NCBI RefSeq assembly: GCF_000165425.1
Contig: NW_001799288.1
Span: 753,034 to 817,033, forward strand
Origin: Paramecium tetraurelia
Taxonomy: Eukaryota > Ciliophora > Oligohymenophorea > Peniculida > Parameciidae
Direction: 5' to 3'
DNA length: 64,000 nt
The notes below the pieces were generated by a model. The model was not told where the DNA came from. It ran no database searches and saw only the letters and a list, made by a program, of their open reading frames with translations. Within the stretch, counting starts at the first letter, position 1; every line of letters begins with the position of its first letter. Below, in pieces: positions 11,960 through 24,152 of the stretch. The position numbers were made by a program, and so were the translations under genes.

Positions 11960-13970
11960 ATGGAGAGTATTTAAGATTTAAAAAACTTGATGTATAGTCA
12001 TTTGCTTATTATTAAGAGGTCACAATTTCAATGCTGGGAATTTTAGTAAATATATGATAAACAATGATATTGCAGATGTCGATTAATTAATTAAGGATTG
12101 TCAATTAGAAAACTCAGGGCAAAGATTCAATATCTGGAGATTATTTTTAAGGTAATCAATCGTTGAAAATTAGAATATATTCGAAAGAGGATTCATTTAC
12201 CCAAAAAATAGAAAAGCTAACGAAACTTAGAGAAAATTATAAAGAATTAGAAAATAAACATCTGAAAACTTCGAATACCTAAGCCCAAAACAAAACTGAA
12301 GATTCAACTAAAAAAGGACCATTAGGAGGTCCTCTAGGAGGTCCCTTAGGCGGTGGCAAATAAAAATAACAATCCTCTAATGCAATTGATAATGTAGAAT
12401 TAAGAAATGAAATCCGAAAAGATGTTGAAAGAACTTATCAAGAATTTGAATTCTTTTCTTCAAAGCGAATTTAATAAATACTTACAACAGTATTATTTAT
12501 TTGGTGTAAAGAGAATAGTGAGATATCATATAGACAGGGAATGAATGAAATTGCTGCTTCATTAATATATATTTATACTAAGGAAGCATTATATAAGGAA
12601 GAGGTTGAAAAATATGAAGAAGTAACACTCAACATAATCATTAGGCAACTGAAGAAGAAATTAACATACTCTTGTAATTCAACTCTTGGGAATATGCAGA
12701 ACCTGATATTTATGTATTGTTCACTGCTCTAATGAATGATGCTTAACATATGGAGATGTTTAGACCAAATTACACTGAATAGCAAAAAATCAAGCTTTAA
12801 AGCAAGAAACCAAGTGCAATTTTAACAAGAGTTGCAAAATTACAAGACATTCTATTGAAGTAAGTGGATTTGCAATTATTTCGACATCTAAAACTTCTTC
12901 AAGTTGAATTCCAGATCTTCCTGTTAAAATGGATAAGGTACAGCATTTAGTATAATCCTTAGATGTATGTTTACAAGAGAATTGTCATTAATAGAATCAT
13001 TTCATGCTTGGGATGCAATCTTTTAGGATTTCTTTTTACAATAATGTGATACATTATTCTTTGTAGATTGTATAGCTATTGCCATGATAATTTACTTAAA
13101 AAATCAATGTAACTTTATATAATCTAACAATTGTAGTAATGGAAAATGAAGAATCAAGTCAATGTTATCAAAGGTTCTTGAAATACCCTAAAATATCCAA
13201 TCTAGCTAACTTATTAGATACAGCAACTTAAATAAGAAATATATTGATTTCTTAAAAGTCTTCTAATAATTTAGATGACAACCTTGAAGGAACAGAAAAA
13301 ATAGAAAAACTAATAAGCCCAGCATTTTTTGTTGGTGATAAAGTAGATACAGATCCTAAGGCATAATAAGACAAAGTCAAAAGTCGTGAATAACCTTAAC
13401 AACCTTAATAAAAGTCACAACCAGTTTAATAGTAAGTAACTTAAAATGAGGAAGAACAATCTTAATCACCCTAATCATAAATTAATGAAAAATAACCAGT
13501 GAAGCAATAAGAGTAACAAACAGTGTTCTTTGATGACAAAATTATGGCATCAAATACAAAGGCTTAAAAATCATAGTTTAGTGTTGAAGAGAATGCTTAG
13601 CAGAAAGAGGTAGTCTAGGAAAGTGAAGATAAATAAAAGCCAATTAAATTATCAATAAAAGCGGTAGAGGACATCTGTACAACTATAGAGGAAGCCTTTA
13701 ATGTGATTAAGAAAAGCAATGAAAGGTATTATGATGTTCTTATTAATTAGTTAAAATCATTAAGAATTGATAATTAGTTTGGCTGAACTTAAATCATATC
13801 TGACAAAATAAATAACAGAAGTTGAGGGAAGATAAGGGAATTCATAGGATGATGGTTAAAGAAACAAAAATGGTGGATTTGTAATTAAGAAATAGCTCAC
13901 AGGGTAACAACTTCCTCAAGAAGATAATGGAATAAAGAGTAAGATGGCAGGCTTCTTTAAAAAATGGTGA
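11960..13970 (+). CDS. TBC domain protein (TBC1D5-like Rab GAP)
   Basis: Rab GTPase-activating protein of the TBC class. Six introns (25, 22, 23, 25, 28, 25 bases) give 620 residues. The TBC domain shows NIWRLFLR, then IRKDVERTYQEFEFF, SYRQGMNEIAASLIYIY and EYAEPDIYVLFTALM. Motif spacing resembles TBC1D5, the retromer-linked Rab7 GAP. The usual catalytic arginine motif (IxxDxxR) appears as IRKDVERT, and the glutamine-finger motif (YxQ) as YRQG. A linker before the core holds a perfect GGPL triplication (12315-12357). After the domain comes a Gln/Pro-rich tail. It probably acts on endosomal membranes. The start was chosen as the first ATG giving an uninterrupted spliced frame. Confidence 0.85.
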
Positions 13971-14166
13971 AGTATGATTTATTAAATTATAAAGTTTTTT
14001 ATGTATTGTGAAATTAGAATGGTATTATTTTAATAATAAAAATTTTGTTTTTTGGTTAATAGCAATTTAAAATGATATAATTGTATTAGTAATTTCAAAT
14101 ATGAAGCTTTCTATGTAGAAGATGAGAGAATACTAAATATATATTAGAATCTATAATAAATTAATA

Positions 14167-14819
14167 TCATTTTTTTAGTAAATTCCTCATTTTAATCAAG
14201 TCGCTTTGCAGTTCCTCTTAATTTATGCACTAAGTAAACTCTCCTAATTATTATACAATCAGAAACCATTTTTTTTTAGCAATTCTTCTAAGAATGTATT
14301 TTTTTTCAACCAAGGCTCATAGATTTATTAAATGCTGGCTTCTTCTAAAGAGATTTTTTTAATTAAAGAATGTATATATTCTGGATCTTAATCAGACTAA
14401 TCTGCTTAATCTTAATTTATTGATGATTTTGTAATTTGTGATTACTTTTTCTTTTTATCTATCTCTATCCTACACCACGGACATTTGTATCTGAAACTTC
14501 TATGCTACAATTGCGATTCGATGTCTGATACTTCGCAATCAATGTGTGTCTAACAAAATCATGATAATTATTATACCCATTTCCCACAACGCTGGTTATC
14601 ACATTGAACCCACTTTTTGCCATCAAGGAAGTTCTGTTCGTCATCCTTATAGACTTGAGCACAAAAGTAGCAGCACTTCCTTCTCTTGTAAAGTTCATAG
14701 CAAGTACAGCATAATAGGATTGTTGAATCTGAAAACTTGGCCGCTTTTAAATCAAAGGAACTAGGGCAGTATTAATTGAAACATTATCTAACAGGCGGAT
14801 ACTCACCACTTGTTGACAT
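14167..14819 (-). CDS. PHD/RING-like zinc-finger protein (200 aa)
   Basis: Two introns (14550-14576, 27 bases; 14244-14266, 23 bases) give 200 residues. Cysteines and a histidine are spaced like an extended PHD finger: a lead pair CFNQYC, then CCTCYELYKRRKCCYFC, KKWVQCDNQRCGKWTHIDC and finally YKCPWCRIEI. The CxxCxKWxHxxC core with a closing CPxC is the PHD signature, which reads histone tails in many chromatin proteins; a RING ligase is less likely because the W before the last pairs fits PHD. The C-terminal 80 residues are Gln/Asp-rich then helical. Substrate or partner unknown. Confidence 0.7.
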
Positions 14820-14982
14820 TATTTCGATTTTAGTTATAATATTTATTACTTCATAATTATCATACTATAATATGTTTTTGAAGAAATCATTGTATTTCAA
14901 ATGACAATTAAATTGAAAATAGCGCTATTCTCGATCCAATTCTACAGAAGAATATAATTGGGTTTAATAATGAAGGTCAATA

Positions 14983-15703
14983 TCATAATCTCAACTTTTT
15001 TATTATAATGATCAAAAATTGAAAGAATACGCAGGCCAAGGCTAATGCATTAAGTGCAATGATGACGATGAATTTGATTGACTGAGTATCAAGTTCTGAT
15101 AGAGTTCCTCTACAATAATGAATATACTCACTTACTTGTCTGAATCTGATAACTTGTTTAGATTAATGAATTTCTTTATCAATTCTTATGCATAAAAGTG
15201 ACCATTGGAGCTGAATACTATTCCTATTGATAAAGCTAATGCCTAATTGATAGATGTTCATACTAGGGTTAGGATGATGAAGGCTTAGGTCACTGCAATA
15301 TTGCTCCATTCTAGTGATTGTTTCAATTTGGCTCTGGTTAGATAATAAGTTTCAGGTTCACCATCATTCATACTGGCTACCATCTAAAAGTCACTAATTA
15401 TTCGGGGTTGCAAATTACATCTTGAAATACTCCACCGTTCTGACCACAGCTACGAACAGAAATATGCAAAAGGCAACTGACTAAGAATTCTAGGCCAGAT
15501 ATTTACTTCCAAATATGGAATCTAGGAGGCATAGATTTCTCTGGTTCTGAAAAATGCTGTTCTACTAATGTCTAAAGACATTGATCCCAATTGAACTTTC
15601 AAACTAAACTCATATGACAATCATCGTACTCCACGCTTATGGCAAATGCAACTATGGAGGCAAGAAATCCCACTACGGATACTAGAGGCAATAGAAAACT
15701 CAT
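14983..15703 (-). CDS. Four-span membrane protein (204 aa)
   Basis: Introns of 33, 26, 21 and 26 bases give 205 codons. Hydrophobic segments lie at the N-terminus (FLLPLVSVVGFLASIVAFAI), near 50-75 (weak), near 110-140 (AFIILTLV, then ALALSIGIVF) and at the C-terminus (FIVIIALNALALACVFFQFL), giving three clear and perhaps four spans. Between the first two is an acidic/aromatic loop with a conserved-looking EYDDC. It resembles claudin- or tetraspan-type ciliate proteins in layout, but I cannot assign a family. It sits between two other minus-strand genes with no shared function. Confidence 0.6.
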
Positions 15704-15741
15704 AAAAATTATTATTATATTTTAAATTCTTTTTTCTATAA

Positions 15742-16422
15742 TCAATCTTAAGTTTTATTCAAAACTATTTTAGGCAACTTTATTGGAGGAACCCCTATCT
15801 CAATAAATACAAAGAATATACTTATGGCAGTAGGCATATACACATCATGGGATAAGGCTTTGTCTGAAGAAAACATCTTCTTGGTGATGGAGCCCAAAGT
15901 ACTCTTAGGTTTATTGTCAGATTCAGTGGCCAGTAACTTGCTTATGGATTTTAGTGGAGGCAGTTTAATTTGAGTTTGATTGTTTTTAGAAATGCTGTTG
16001 GTCCTTTAGGAATGAAATTATTAATTTTATTATGATTTAGTGATTGCTAATTGTTGCTTTTTGCCGTAATAATATTTGAAAGATTACAAGTTGTCAGGAT
16101 CATTGATAATGTTTCTTGAAATATTTTATGAAACAATATTATCTTTGATATATATTTATTTAGCTTACCATGTTTCTAATATCAATTTCAAATTGATCTA
16201 TTCCGTGGAACGACTCTTCTTGTTTTTACTTTTGTTGGGTAAGGTTTCATTAATTGAAGCAAGTTATGAGGGTTCATCATATTGAATGTTTGAAATCAGT
16301 TTAGGATTTTAAGATAAATATATTTTCTGGTTTTTTTTAAACACATCAATGATTGTTAATAAATCATTGATGTCCTACTTATTCTTCTTTGGACTTCTAA
16401 AAGTAGATGAAACATTTATCAT
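15742..16422 (-). CDS. Hypothetical basic protein (226 aa)
   Basis: A single exon of 227 codons, ATG 16422 to TGA 15742. The body is Lys/Asn/Gln/Ser-rich (SPKKNKQDINDLLTIIDVFK; then KLPPLKSISKLLATESDNKP) and probably largely disordered. The last 35 residues switch to hydrophobic (TAISIFFVFIEIGVPP), which might be a C-terminal membrane anchor or might include an unrecognised intron. No family recognised. Its start is 27 bases from the start of the histidine ammonia-lyase gene on the other strand. Confidence 0.6.
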
Positions 16423-16449
16423 TTAATTTATTATAAATAAAATAAATTA
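16423..16449. promoter_or_regulatory. 27-base bidirectional spacer
   Basis: The shortest divergent spacer in the window, all A/T. It separates the start of the 226-residue protein from that of histidine ammonia-lyase. Any promoter must extend into coding sequence. Confidence 0.5.
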
Positions 16450-18105
16450 ATGAAAAAAGTGTTAACGCTTGTATTCAATATCACTATCATTAGGATGGAG
16501 CCAACCTATCAATTCAGGATTTGAAGGACATTCTGTAAGGGAATTTGGATGTCGTAGTTGAAATTCAAGAACATGTCAAAAGCGTAATTATTTTTTTTAG
16601 CGATGAATTAGCATATACTTCAATCCAGAAACACAGTAGATTTGATTGTACAAAAGAAAATTCCAATCTATGGAATCAGCACAGGCTTTGGTAAATTTAA
16701 AGAGGTATTTATCAAACCATCTAATCAGATTTACATTCCCCATTAAGAAATGGTGGATCTGTAGAAGAACTTGATTATCTCTCATGCTTCATGTGTTGGT
16801 GAACCATTAAAACCAAATATTGTTTTGGTAATGATGATTTTGAGGTTGAATTGTCTCATCAGAGGATTTTCTGGTGTGAGAATGTCTCTTATAGAATCAC
16901 TACAATAAGCGATAAATAAGAAATTGATTCCTAAGGTTCCATGTCAAGGTTCAGTCGGGGCATCTGGAGATCTGGCACCTTTATCTCATCTGGCTCTAGG
17001 ACTCATGGGAATTGGTGAAATTTGGAATGATGGATAATATATAGCTGCTGAGTAGGCTTTACAAATGCATGATTTTGAACATCTAGAATTCATGGAGAAG
17101 GAAGGATTGGCAATGAACAACGGAACTCAAATGATGGCAGCCATCAATTTAGAAACCTTAATGAGATCATAGTACGTTATGAATGCTGCAGATCTAGCTT
17201 TGGGACTAACAAGTTATGCTTTATAGAGTAATCTCTATTATATAATTTAGCCAATTATCATTTCTTAAAAAACTACTCTAAGAATGATAACAAATCAAAA
17301 AATATAGTATTGAGTTTAATTGGAGAAGGATGGGCAGATTAAATTAAAACCAATCCTAAAAGTATATCGACGGCATTTACTACACATTAAATTATTAGAT
17401 AGTCTATTGAAGAGAATCTAAGGATTGTGGAAAGAGAGATTAATTCAACAAGTGATAATCCAATAATTGATAATGAACGTCAATCAGCAAGATCAGGTGG
17501 TAATTTTCATGGAGAATATATGGGAATGTTGGCTGATAATATGTGTATAGCCTTACAAAGACTGTGCATATTTAGTGAGGTAATATTATTGCATCTATAT
17601 TAATCAATTAGAGAAGACAAGAAAGATTGGTAAATTCAGAAGTTGGAGATTGTGGATTGCCTATGTTTTTGACATCAAAGGGAGGATTATTGAATGGATA
17701 TATGATTCCACAATATACCAGTGCTGCTTTGGTTTCTGAGAATAAAGTACTCAGTCATCCAAGTTGCATTGACACAGTTCCAACATCTGCAAACATAGAA
17801 GATCATGTGTCAATGGGAGCGTATAGTGCTAGAAAGGCTTTACAAATTGTTTAAAATGCAGAATACATAATTGCTATTGAATTGATGTGTGCAGCATAAG
17901 GATTGGAATTTGCAAAAGTCTAATTACCACCTAAGATTTAAAGTTGTCTTAAATTCATCAGAAATATTATACCTGATGTTAAAACTCAAGTAAATTCTTT
18001 AATATACTTTAGGATATCTTTATGAACTAATACATCGAATTAATGGCTAAGAATCTAAGGGATGGCCAAATCAATCAATTAATGGAAGAATTGTAACTAT
18101 TATGA
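16450..18105 (+). CDS. Histidine ammonia-lyase
   Basis: Removes ammonia from histidine to give urocanate, the first step of histidine breakdown. The active-site MIO cofactor forms from the Ala-Ser-Gly in [17 protein letters not shown], which is intact. Other hallmarks are [25 protein letters not shown] and [14 protein letters not shown]. With six introns the protein is 503 residues, typical for the family. Frame demands that the second intron be a 19-base GC...AG intron at 16582-16600, or else there is a frameshift; a GT donor two bases later breaks the frame. The remaining introns are 23, 24, 23, 32 and 23 bases. HAL rather than PAL is preferred from overall motif spelling, but substrate was not tested. 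Confidence 0.9.
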
Positions 18106-18371
18106 AATATTCATGTTTATTGTATTTATGATTTTCCTATTAAACTTTGTTGTTATGGCCCAAATTAAATAGAGATGCCATTTCAAAGAGAATGCATTGT
18201 ATCGTATTGAGTTTAAATAAGAATTCTCTCAAAATTTAAGGATTTTAGAATATTCTTATTGAGTATCTTTGTGAATAACTTATTTAAAAACGATTAATTA
18301 TTTATAAACTGCGAATAAATGGATCAAATGATGAGGTTTTATTAATTTTATTTTATAATAAATTACTTATA
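18106..18371. other. Spacer between HAL and FtsX-like permease
   Basis: About 266 bases, AT-rich. A 48-codon open frame at about 18144-18260 exists on the plus strand but lacks supporting features. It probably holds the 3' end of HAL and the upstream region of the permease gene. Confidence 0.4.
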
Positions 18372-21300
18372 ATGGATGATACTCATGAAGAAGAAAATAA
18401 TAATGCTTACTTGTACATTGGGTTATGGCAAAAGATCACAGTTACTATAAGGATCGTTGTAGAATATATTTACTCGGATATTAAAAAGAGACCACGATCA
18501 TTCAAGATTGGGTTATTTACAATCTACTTAGTAGTTATGTTTTTAGCATTGATACAGAGTGCCTTCTCACTCAGTCCTCTTATTTTCATTCAATTAGCTG
18601 AAACTACGGCTGGTGATACTGATTTAGTGTTCACCCCAGTACCTACGGAGAATAAGACAAGATCGAATACTGACATTGGACCATAGAATTCAAACTTCTA
18701 AGCATCCTAGAACTTGGTAAACGGATTCAGTTTAGTGAATCAGACTGAAATAGTTAAAATCACGAAGGAAATTGGTGAAATATTTGATTCAACTCCAAGA
18801 TGGTTAATGATTGGAAATTTGCAAAACCCAAAAGAAAATATAACTAAAATAAGTGATTAAATTCGATCATTCTTTTTATTAATTGATAGTGAGAAGGAAA
18901 TCAGCATAGGATTGGGAAGGAGATTGGACACCAACATAATCAATAATAATGAAGTGCTTGTTACATCGAGTGGATTAAGAGGTTTGAATGCCACTATTGG
19001 AGACATTTTAAATATGAATATTGATGTCATTCAATTTCTATCAACTTACGTTATTACTGAGAACAATAACAATGACCCAACTACTTTCATAATGGCTGCT
19101 TTTGACACCTACTTGAATCGTCCTTTGGAGTTGATCTACGGAGAAAATTTCACAAGGCAAGAATACACTGGGTATTAATTAAAGGAGTTGTCTTCGGAAT
19201 TCATGATTTTCACAGATATTTTAGATAGCAATCCAGATTAGAAGTAGTCATTAAAGGAAAGCTTTCAGAATTAAATTAACTAATCTGGTATTTCGGGTGA
19301 TTAAAAGGATATTGCAAATACAGCCTTCGATGTCTTATTTAACCAAGAATTAGGATATTTTTCAAGACTTTTAGCCACCTTTATTCAATCATTAGGTGAC
19401 AATGATGTTGTTTCTATTTATATGGTTGAGGAGGTAGTGGCTGATATAATTGCAGATTCATTAGACTTTGACATTTAACTGAGGGTTAAGGAGAGTATCA
19501 AATCACCTAAAGGGAAGTGGGCAGATGGTTTGGGTAACATCGTAGTGATGGACTTTAGAAATGCAACTATCATTTTAAGGGAAGCATTCATAATCACATT
19601 GAATAATACAATTGAAGATTATAAATAAAACAGTCCAACCAATAGCATAGAAGAAATTGTAGCTTATAATATTCCTGCTGAAGATCTTTTTGGCTACATC
19701 AGAAATTTTACTGATGCAATTAAATTGGAAGAGTTTTCATTAACTAGTAATTTGGTAGTCAGAGACAGAGTTTCCAAATACACTAATTAAGATAACATCG
19801 ATAATTTTGTTTTGGATGTCTCAAACTCCTTTTTTGATAAAGTTGGGTATGATTATCCTGTTAAGATCTCTGTTCCATTGGCAACTGCAATTAAATAATA
19901 CTTGCTTTTGGGAAATTTTGTAGACAATTTAGTAGTTTCAGCAACATTTCTGTTATTGATGTTATCAATTCTATTGATTTATTCATTGATGATTGGAGAT
20001 GTTGAAGAGAAGACTTATGAGTTTGGAATGTTAAGAGCATTGGGATTCTAGAAATGGTGGCTCATAATTCTACTATTATTGTAAGCATTCACCTTTGCCA
20101 TACCAGGCTTAGCTTTGGGATTGATCACATGTTATATTCTGAATTCCTTGATTTCCATGTTCATATTTGATTCAGCCGTGTTGATGTCCTCATATGATAT
20201 TGCAACATCAGCTATAGGTCTATCATTTGGTTTAGGCCTGTTCATTCCATTAGCAAGTAACATCCTGCCTATTTTAAGAGCTCTGTCAAAATCACTGCGA
20301 GACTCTTTAGATTTATATCATAGAGCAATAAACGATATCTTAGTCAATGTGATTAAATTGGAGAAAATGGGAATATCAATTGATTAATTTTTTTCAGCTG
20401 CTCTCCTAGTTATTATGGGATTTGTAAGCTATTATTTAATTCCGATGGCATTCATATTCAGTAATATTTAATTAGCACTTGCAGTAATAAATATCATTTT
20501 AATTGTAATGATAATTGGATTTACATTATTAGCTAATTTATTGGAAGAACCACTTGAGAAAGGTATTTTGAAATTGATATTATGCATTTTCAAGAAGGAC
20601 AAAAATCTAGAGAAAATAATCTTCAAGAATTTGGAAGCTCATTATAGTAGAAATTGGAAAACCACATTGATGTACACAATAGCATTGGCATTCTTAATAT
20701 TTGCAGGTGCAGGATTTGCATTGCAAACGAGTGTTATCACAGATGTATTGTAATCGTTTTTAGGGGCTGACATAAGTGTGTAGGCTCTGCAATCAGATAA
20801 AAGAGGATTGGATGAATATAATATAAGAGTGTTTTTAAATAAGACAATCACAGAAGACCCGTCTCTTATTTAAGATTACTCGTTTACTTCTTTAATGTTA
20901 TCTCAAATACCTGAAATGCCATAGAGTCACTTTATTTCCACTTTGGCAAAGTTCCCATTCAAGAAGGTCTTCTTGGGAGCAGTAGAACAAAATTATTTAA
21001 GTGCTTGTTTAGATGCCTTTTATATTCCAAATGATTACGATGCAAAAGTAAAGTATGCAACATTGACAGATGGAGTGAAGGATGGTGTCTCTGGTATATA
21101 TGATAGATCAGATGTTCAAGATAGAGATGCCTTTTATGATCCATTCACTCTGGTAGGATCATAGTAGATCAGATAACAATGGTACAAAGATTTGAGTTAC
21201 GAAAAACCCAACTTATAGTATTTATATTCTCAAGTATTCTAGTACGACAATAGATAGGGAAATCAACATTGTGGTTCCTTAAGGTTACATCTATGAAGCG

Positions 21301-22173
21301 GGTATAAATGTTGACACTCCATCAATCTTATATGTAGACAGAAGACTGTACAGAACTAATGTTAGACACATGGCTACCAAGGTTCCAGGGTATTTGTTTT
21401 CTAGTTATCGATCAATGGTTGGAAATGGATTGATTAGTATGGAGGATGCTTTATACATTATTAACGATTATTTCCAGTAAGCAATTATTTAATTATTTAT
21501 TAGAGGTGATATTCGAGAAGGCAATCTAGAGAATGAAAGAGCCAATTTGTATTTTTAGTCTCTTCCAAAAAATTTATCTTATGGATTACCTAAGGATAAT
21601 TTACAAATTAAATTTGGGAGATCAACTACTGAATAAGAGAGGGTAGATTTTTCAAATGCACTCAGAAACTACTTCTTGAACGAACAGACTCTTCTGTTTG
21701 ATGTCATTACACTAAAGAAAGAGGCTGAAGATACCTTCTATTTCATTACCATCTTTTATGTGTTGGTTGCCATCGTAGCCATGACTCTGTCGTTCTTCCT
21801 CATCTTGGTTTCCTTTGTCAGCAATGTTAAGGATAACTCTTGGGAGTTTGGCGTGTTAAGAGCTGTGGGCTTAAATAAGGTAATATTGAGATAATCAATT
21901 TAGGCTTAAATCACAAGGGTGTACATATATGAAGCAGTGTCCTTGATTACAGCATCAGGACTGATTGGAACAATTGTTGGTTTGGTTGTTGCAATCACAT
22001 TAACTTTGTAAATTCTCATGTTCACTGAATTTTCCTTCAAATTCATATTCCCAACAGAGATATTTTTGATAACATTCTTAGGAGGGTTCATCACAGCTAC
22101 AGGGGCTAGTTATTTGGCAGTTTTAGAAATCAGAGACAAGAGCATATCAACAATACTTAAAGGGTTGTATTGA
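18372..22173 (+). CDS. FtsX/MacB-like permease, two modules (1258 aa)
   Basis: A large polytopic membrane protein with one 25-base intron (21218-21242). It begins with a cytosolic segment, a first membrane span (GLFTIYLVVMFLALIQSAF) and a long extracytosolic domain of over 400 residues with many Asn-x-Ser/Thr sites. A block of spans near 520-640 includes EEKTYEFGMLRALGFQKWW, the FtsX-like permease signature; the pattern repeats at the C-terminus with WEFGVLRAVGLNKVILR. Two permease modules in one chain mimic a MacB/LolC-type dimer. Bacterial relatives work with an ABC ATPase; none lies in this window. The role (lipid or peptide export, or mechanotransmission) is inference. Most of the protein is one exon. 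Confidence 0.85.
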
Positions 22174-22230
22174 TAATAATAATTAAATTATTAATCATCA
22201 TGTTTCAATTAATATAAATTATTTATAATC

Positions 22231-23203
22231 ATGGGAGGATGTCCAACCAAATGCGAAGTTAAATGTGGGGGTGGTTTCAGGTACGAAGGAAGCACTCTCG
22301 AATTAAACTTTGAATAATAACCAGATATCTTACGAAATAAAGATCGAAATAGATCAGCTTCAAGTTCTCATTAAGGAGAATCAGCAACCTTACCAGCCAC
22401 TAACTTTAGACGAGAATTAGAATACACAGATAACATTTTATAGACTTAATCAGACCCAAAAAATGAATTAATTGCTAGTAATATTGAAGTGGAGTTGCTT
22501 CCAATTTTTGTAATAACGAAATAAATTAATGAGTCAGCGGTTTCCTACAGATAAAATAGGTTCATGGAGGATTTAGAAATAGAAGTCAAAGCCAGAATTC
22601 AAGAAATGTATTTATCATTTAAAACCAATTAGAAACCGACAAGAACAAGAAGAGAGGCAAAGATTAATCATTAAGGAAATTGTTAAGAAACAATTGGAAC
22701 AAGAAAAATAGAAATCAGAATTAATATCGAAATCTTAAACTAATTAATAATAAGAATATTCATAATAGTTTAATTAAAAATAATCGTTATCACCAAAAAA
22801 GAATGCTTCAAAAGAATCCAAAGATTCTTAATTGGCATCTTTTTAATCTAGCTCATTATAATTGTCCTCTGAAAAGTAATCCAACATACAATCCTCAATT
22901 AATAAAACAGACCCCTTGAAATACTCTTCAAAAAATCCACATCAGATGCAGGCATATGAAAAATTAATAAGTAATTTTTATCTAGAAGACGGCAGTAATT
23001 ATAGCAGACATAAAGGAATTCTTAAATAAAATACTTAACTTAAATTTTCACATACATCCAAAAGTTTGCCTAATAAAAGGATGGTTTAATCCAAAGTATT
23101 CAAAAAGAAGAGAGTTCATTTCTCTTAAGATACCAATTTTAATTTTGAAAAAAAAAGTGAAGAAAAGAAAGCCTCTAAAACCTGGTGGAAATCTTTATTT
23201 TGA
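22231..23203 (+). CDS. Lipid-anchored PP1-docking candidate (314 aa)
   Basis: Starts MGGCPTKCEVKCGGGF: Gly2 fits N-myristoylation and Cys4, Cys8 and Cys12 could be palmitoylated, so membrane attachment is likely. One 28-base intron (22510-22537). The middle is a Glu/Gln/Arg-rich helix (RNRQEQEERQRLIIKEIVKK), followed by a Ser/Gln-rich linker. Near the C-terminus KKKRVHFSQD contains an RVxF motif (RVHF, about residues 285-288), the standard docking peptide for protein phosphatase 1, with the usual preceding basic residues. No other domain is recognised. A membrane-tethered PP1 regulator is a reasonable inference, not a proven one. Confidence 0.65.
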
Positions 23204-23295
23204 TCCTTCATTATTTTTATTATTTAATGATAATCAATTACTTATTCCTCTAAAGTTTAAATTTACTAATAATTAATAGACAATGTATATAAATA

Positions 23296-24115
23296 TCAAT
23301 CTTTTGCTGCTCTGTAAATCTTATTGCATGCATCTTCCAACAAACCTAGTAAATTCTCTTAGCTCTCCTCTCTTAATTTCTTTTCTTCCTCTATTTCGCT
23401 CTTTACTCTTGAAACCAGATCTTTTAGCATCTCAAATATTGCTGATTCACTCTCCTCTCTAATTATTTCTATTTAATATCAATACCTTAATTTCTTTTGA
23501 TTACCCAATCCTTCATTTAATCTCTTAATTTCATCTCCTGCTCTTCTTAATGTACCATTATCACTATCTTCTCTATCTTGTCCTTCTGTCTTCACTAAAT
23601 CATAGAGCTTTGGTAAATCATTCTCTAGAGAAGTAGTGATATTTTCAATTTATTCCTATCTAATTTTACTCTCTGTCTAAATATCTGATTTTAAATAGAC
23701 AACCTAAAAATGTTATAGAGTATTACTTTTTCATCCAAATAGCCTTATAATTTAAGGTTACCATCCTTCCTAATTGAAATTTCTTATTCCAATTTAGTCG
23801 TTATACGACTCTCAAAAGCAGCAACCTCTCTCACTCTTTATTCAAACTGAGTTTCAAACGCATTGTTTTCTTCCTCAATCTATTTTTACAATCTCACTAT
23901 TTCATCTTTTAGAGAATGCTAAAATGAGATTAAATTTATACAAGTTTTCTGTTATATGATGTGATTGTATCTTGGATTCTTTCTTCTACACCAGAGACAC
24001 GGCCACAAATGACATCAATACGATGAGCCTTAGAACTATCGTGATGTAGTTGGATTGAACTGAGTTTTTCTGAGATTTTAGCAAATCGTTCGTTGAATGG
24101 TGTATTTGGATTCAT
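23296..24115 (-). CDS. SF-assemblin (striated fibre protein)
   Basis: Coiled-coil protein that builds striated rootlets at basal bodies; in ciliates this is the kinetodesmal fibre. Three introns (23, 23, 27 bases) give 248 residues, close to the family's usual length. The head reads NPNTPFNERFAKISEKLSSI and is followed by an unbroken rod (RIDVICGRVSGVEERIQD, DIQTESKIRQEQIENITTSL, SEIEEEKKLREESQENLLGL) ending in a short tail. The order and heptad style match SF-assemblin/beta-giardin. It is divergent from the Rab gene with 37 bases between starts. Confidence 0.88.
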
Positions 24116-24152
24116 TTTATTTATTTTATTAACAAATTTTATTTGTATTATT
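24116..24152. promoter_or_regulatory. 37-base bidirectional spacer
   Basis: All the sequence between the SF-assemblin and Rab start codons; T-rich then A/T mixed. It must carry or border both promoters. Confidence 0.5.

Noticed and set aside
14546..14764. Plus-strand open frame opposite the zinc-finger gene
   Set aside because: Antisense to a clear PHD-like protein; composition is not coding-like.
18126..18263. Short open frame downstream of histidine ammonia-lyase
   Set aside because: Under 50 codons, no introns or family; probably untranslated sequence.
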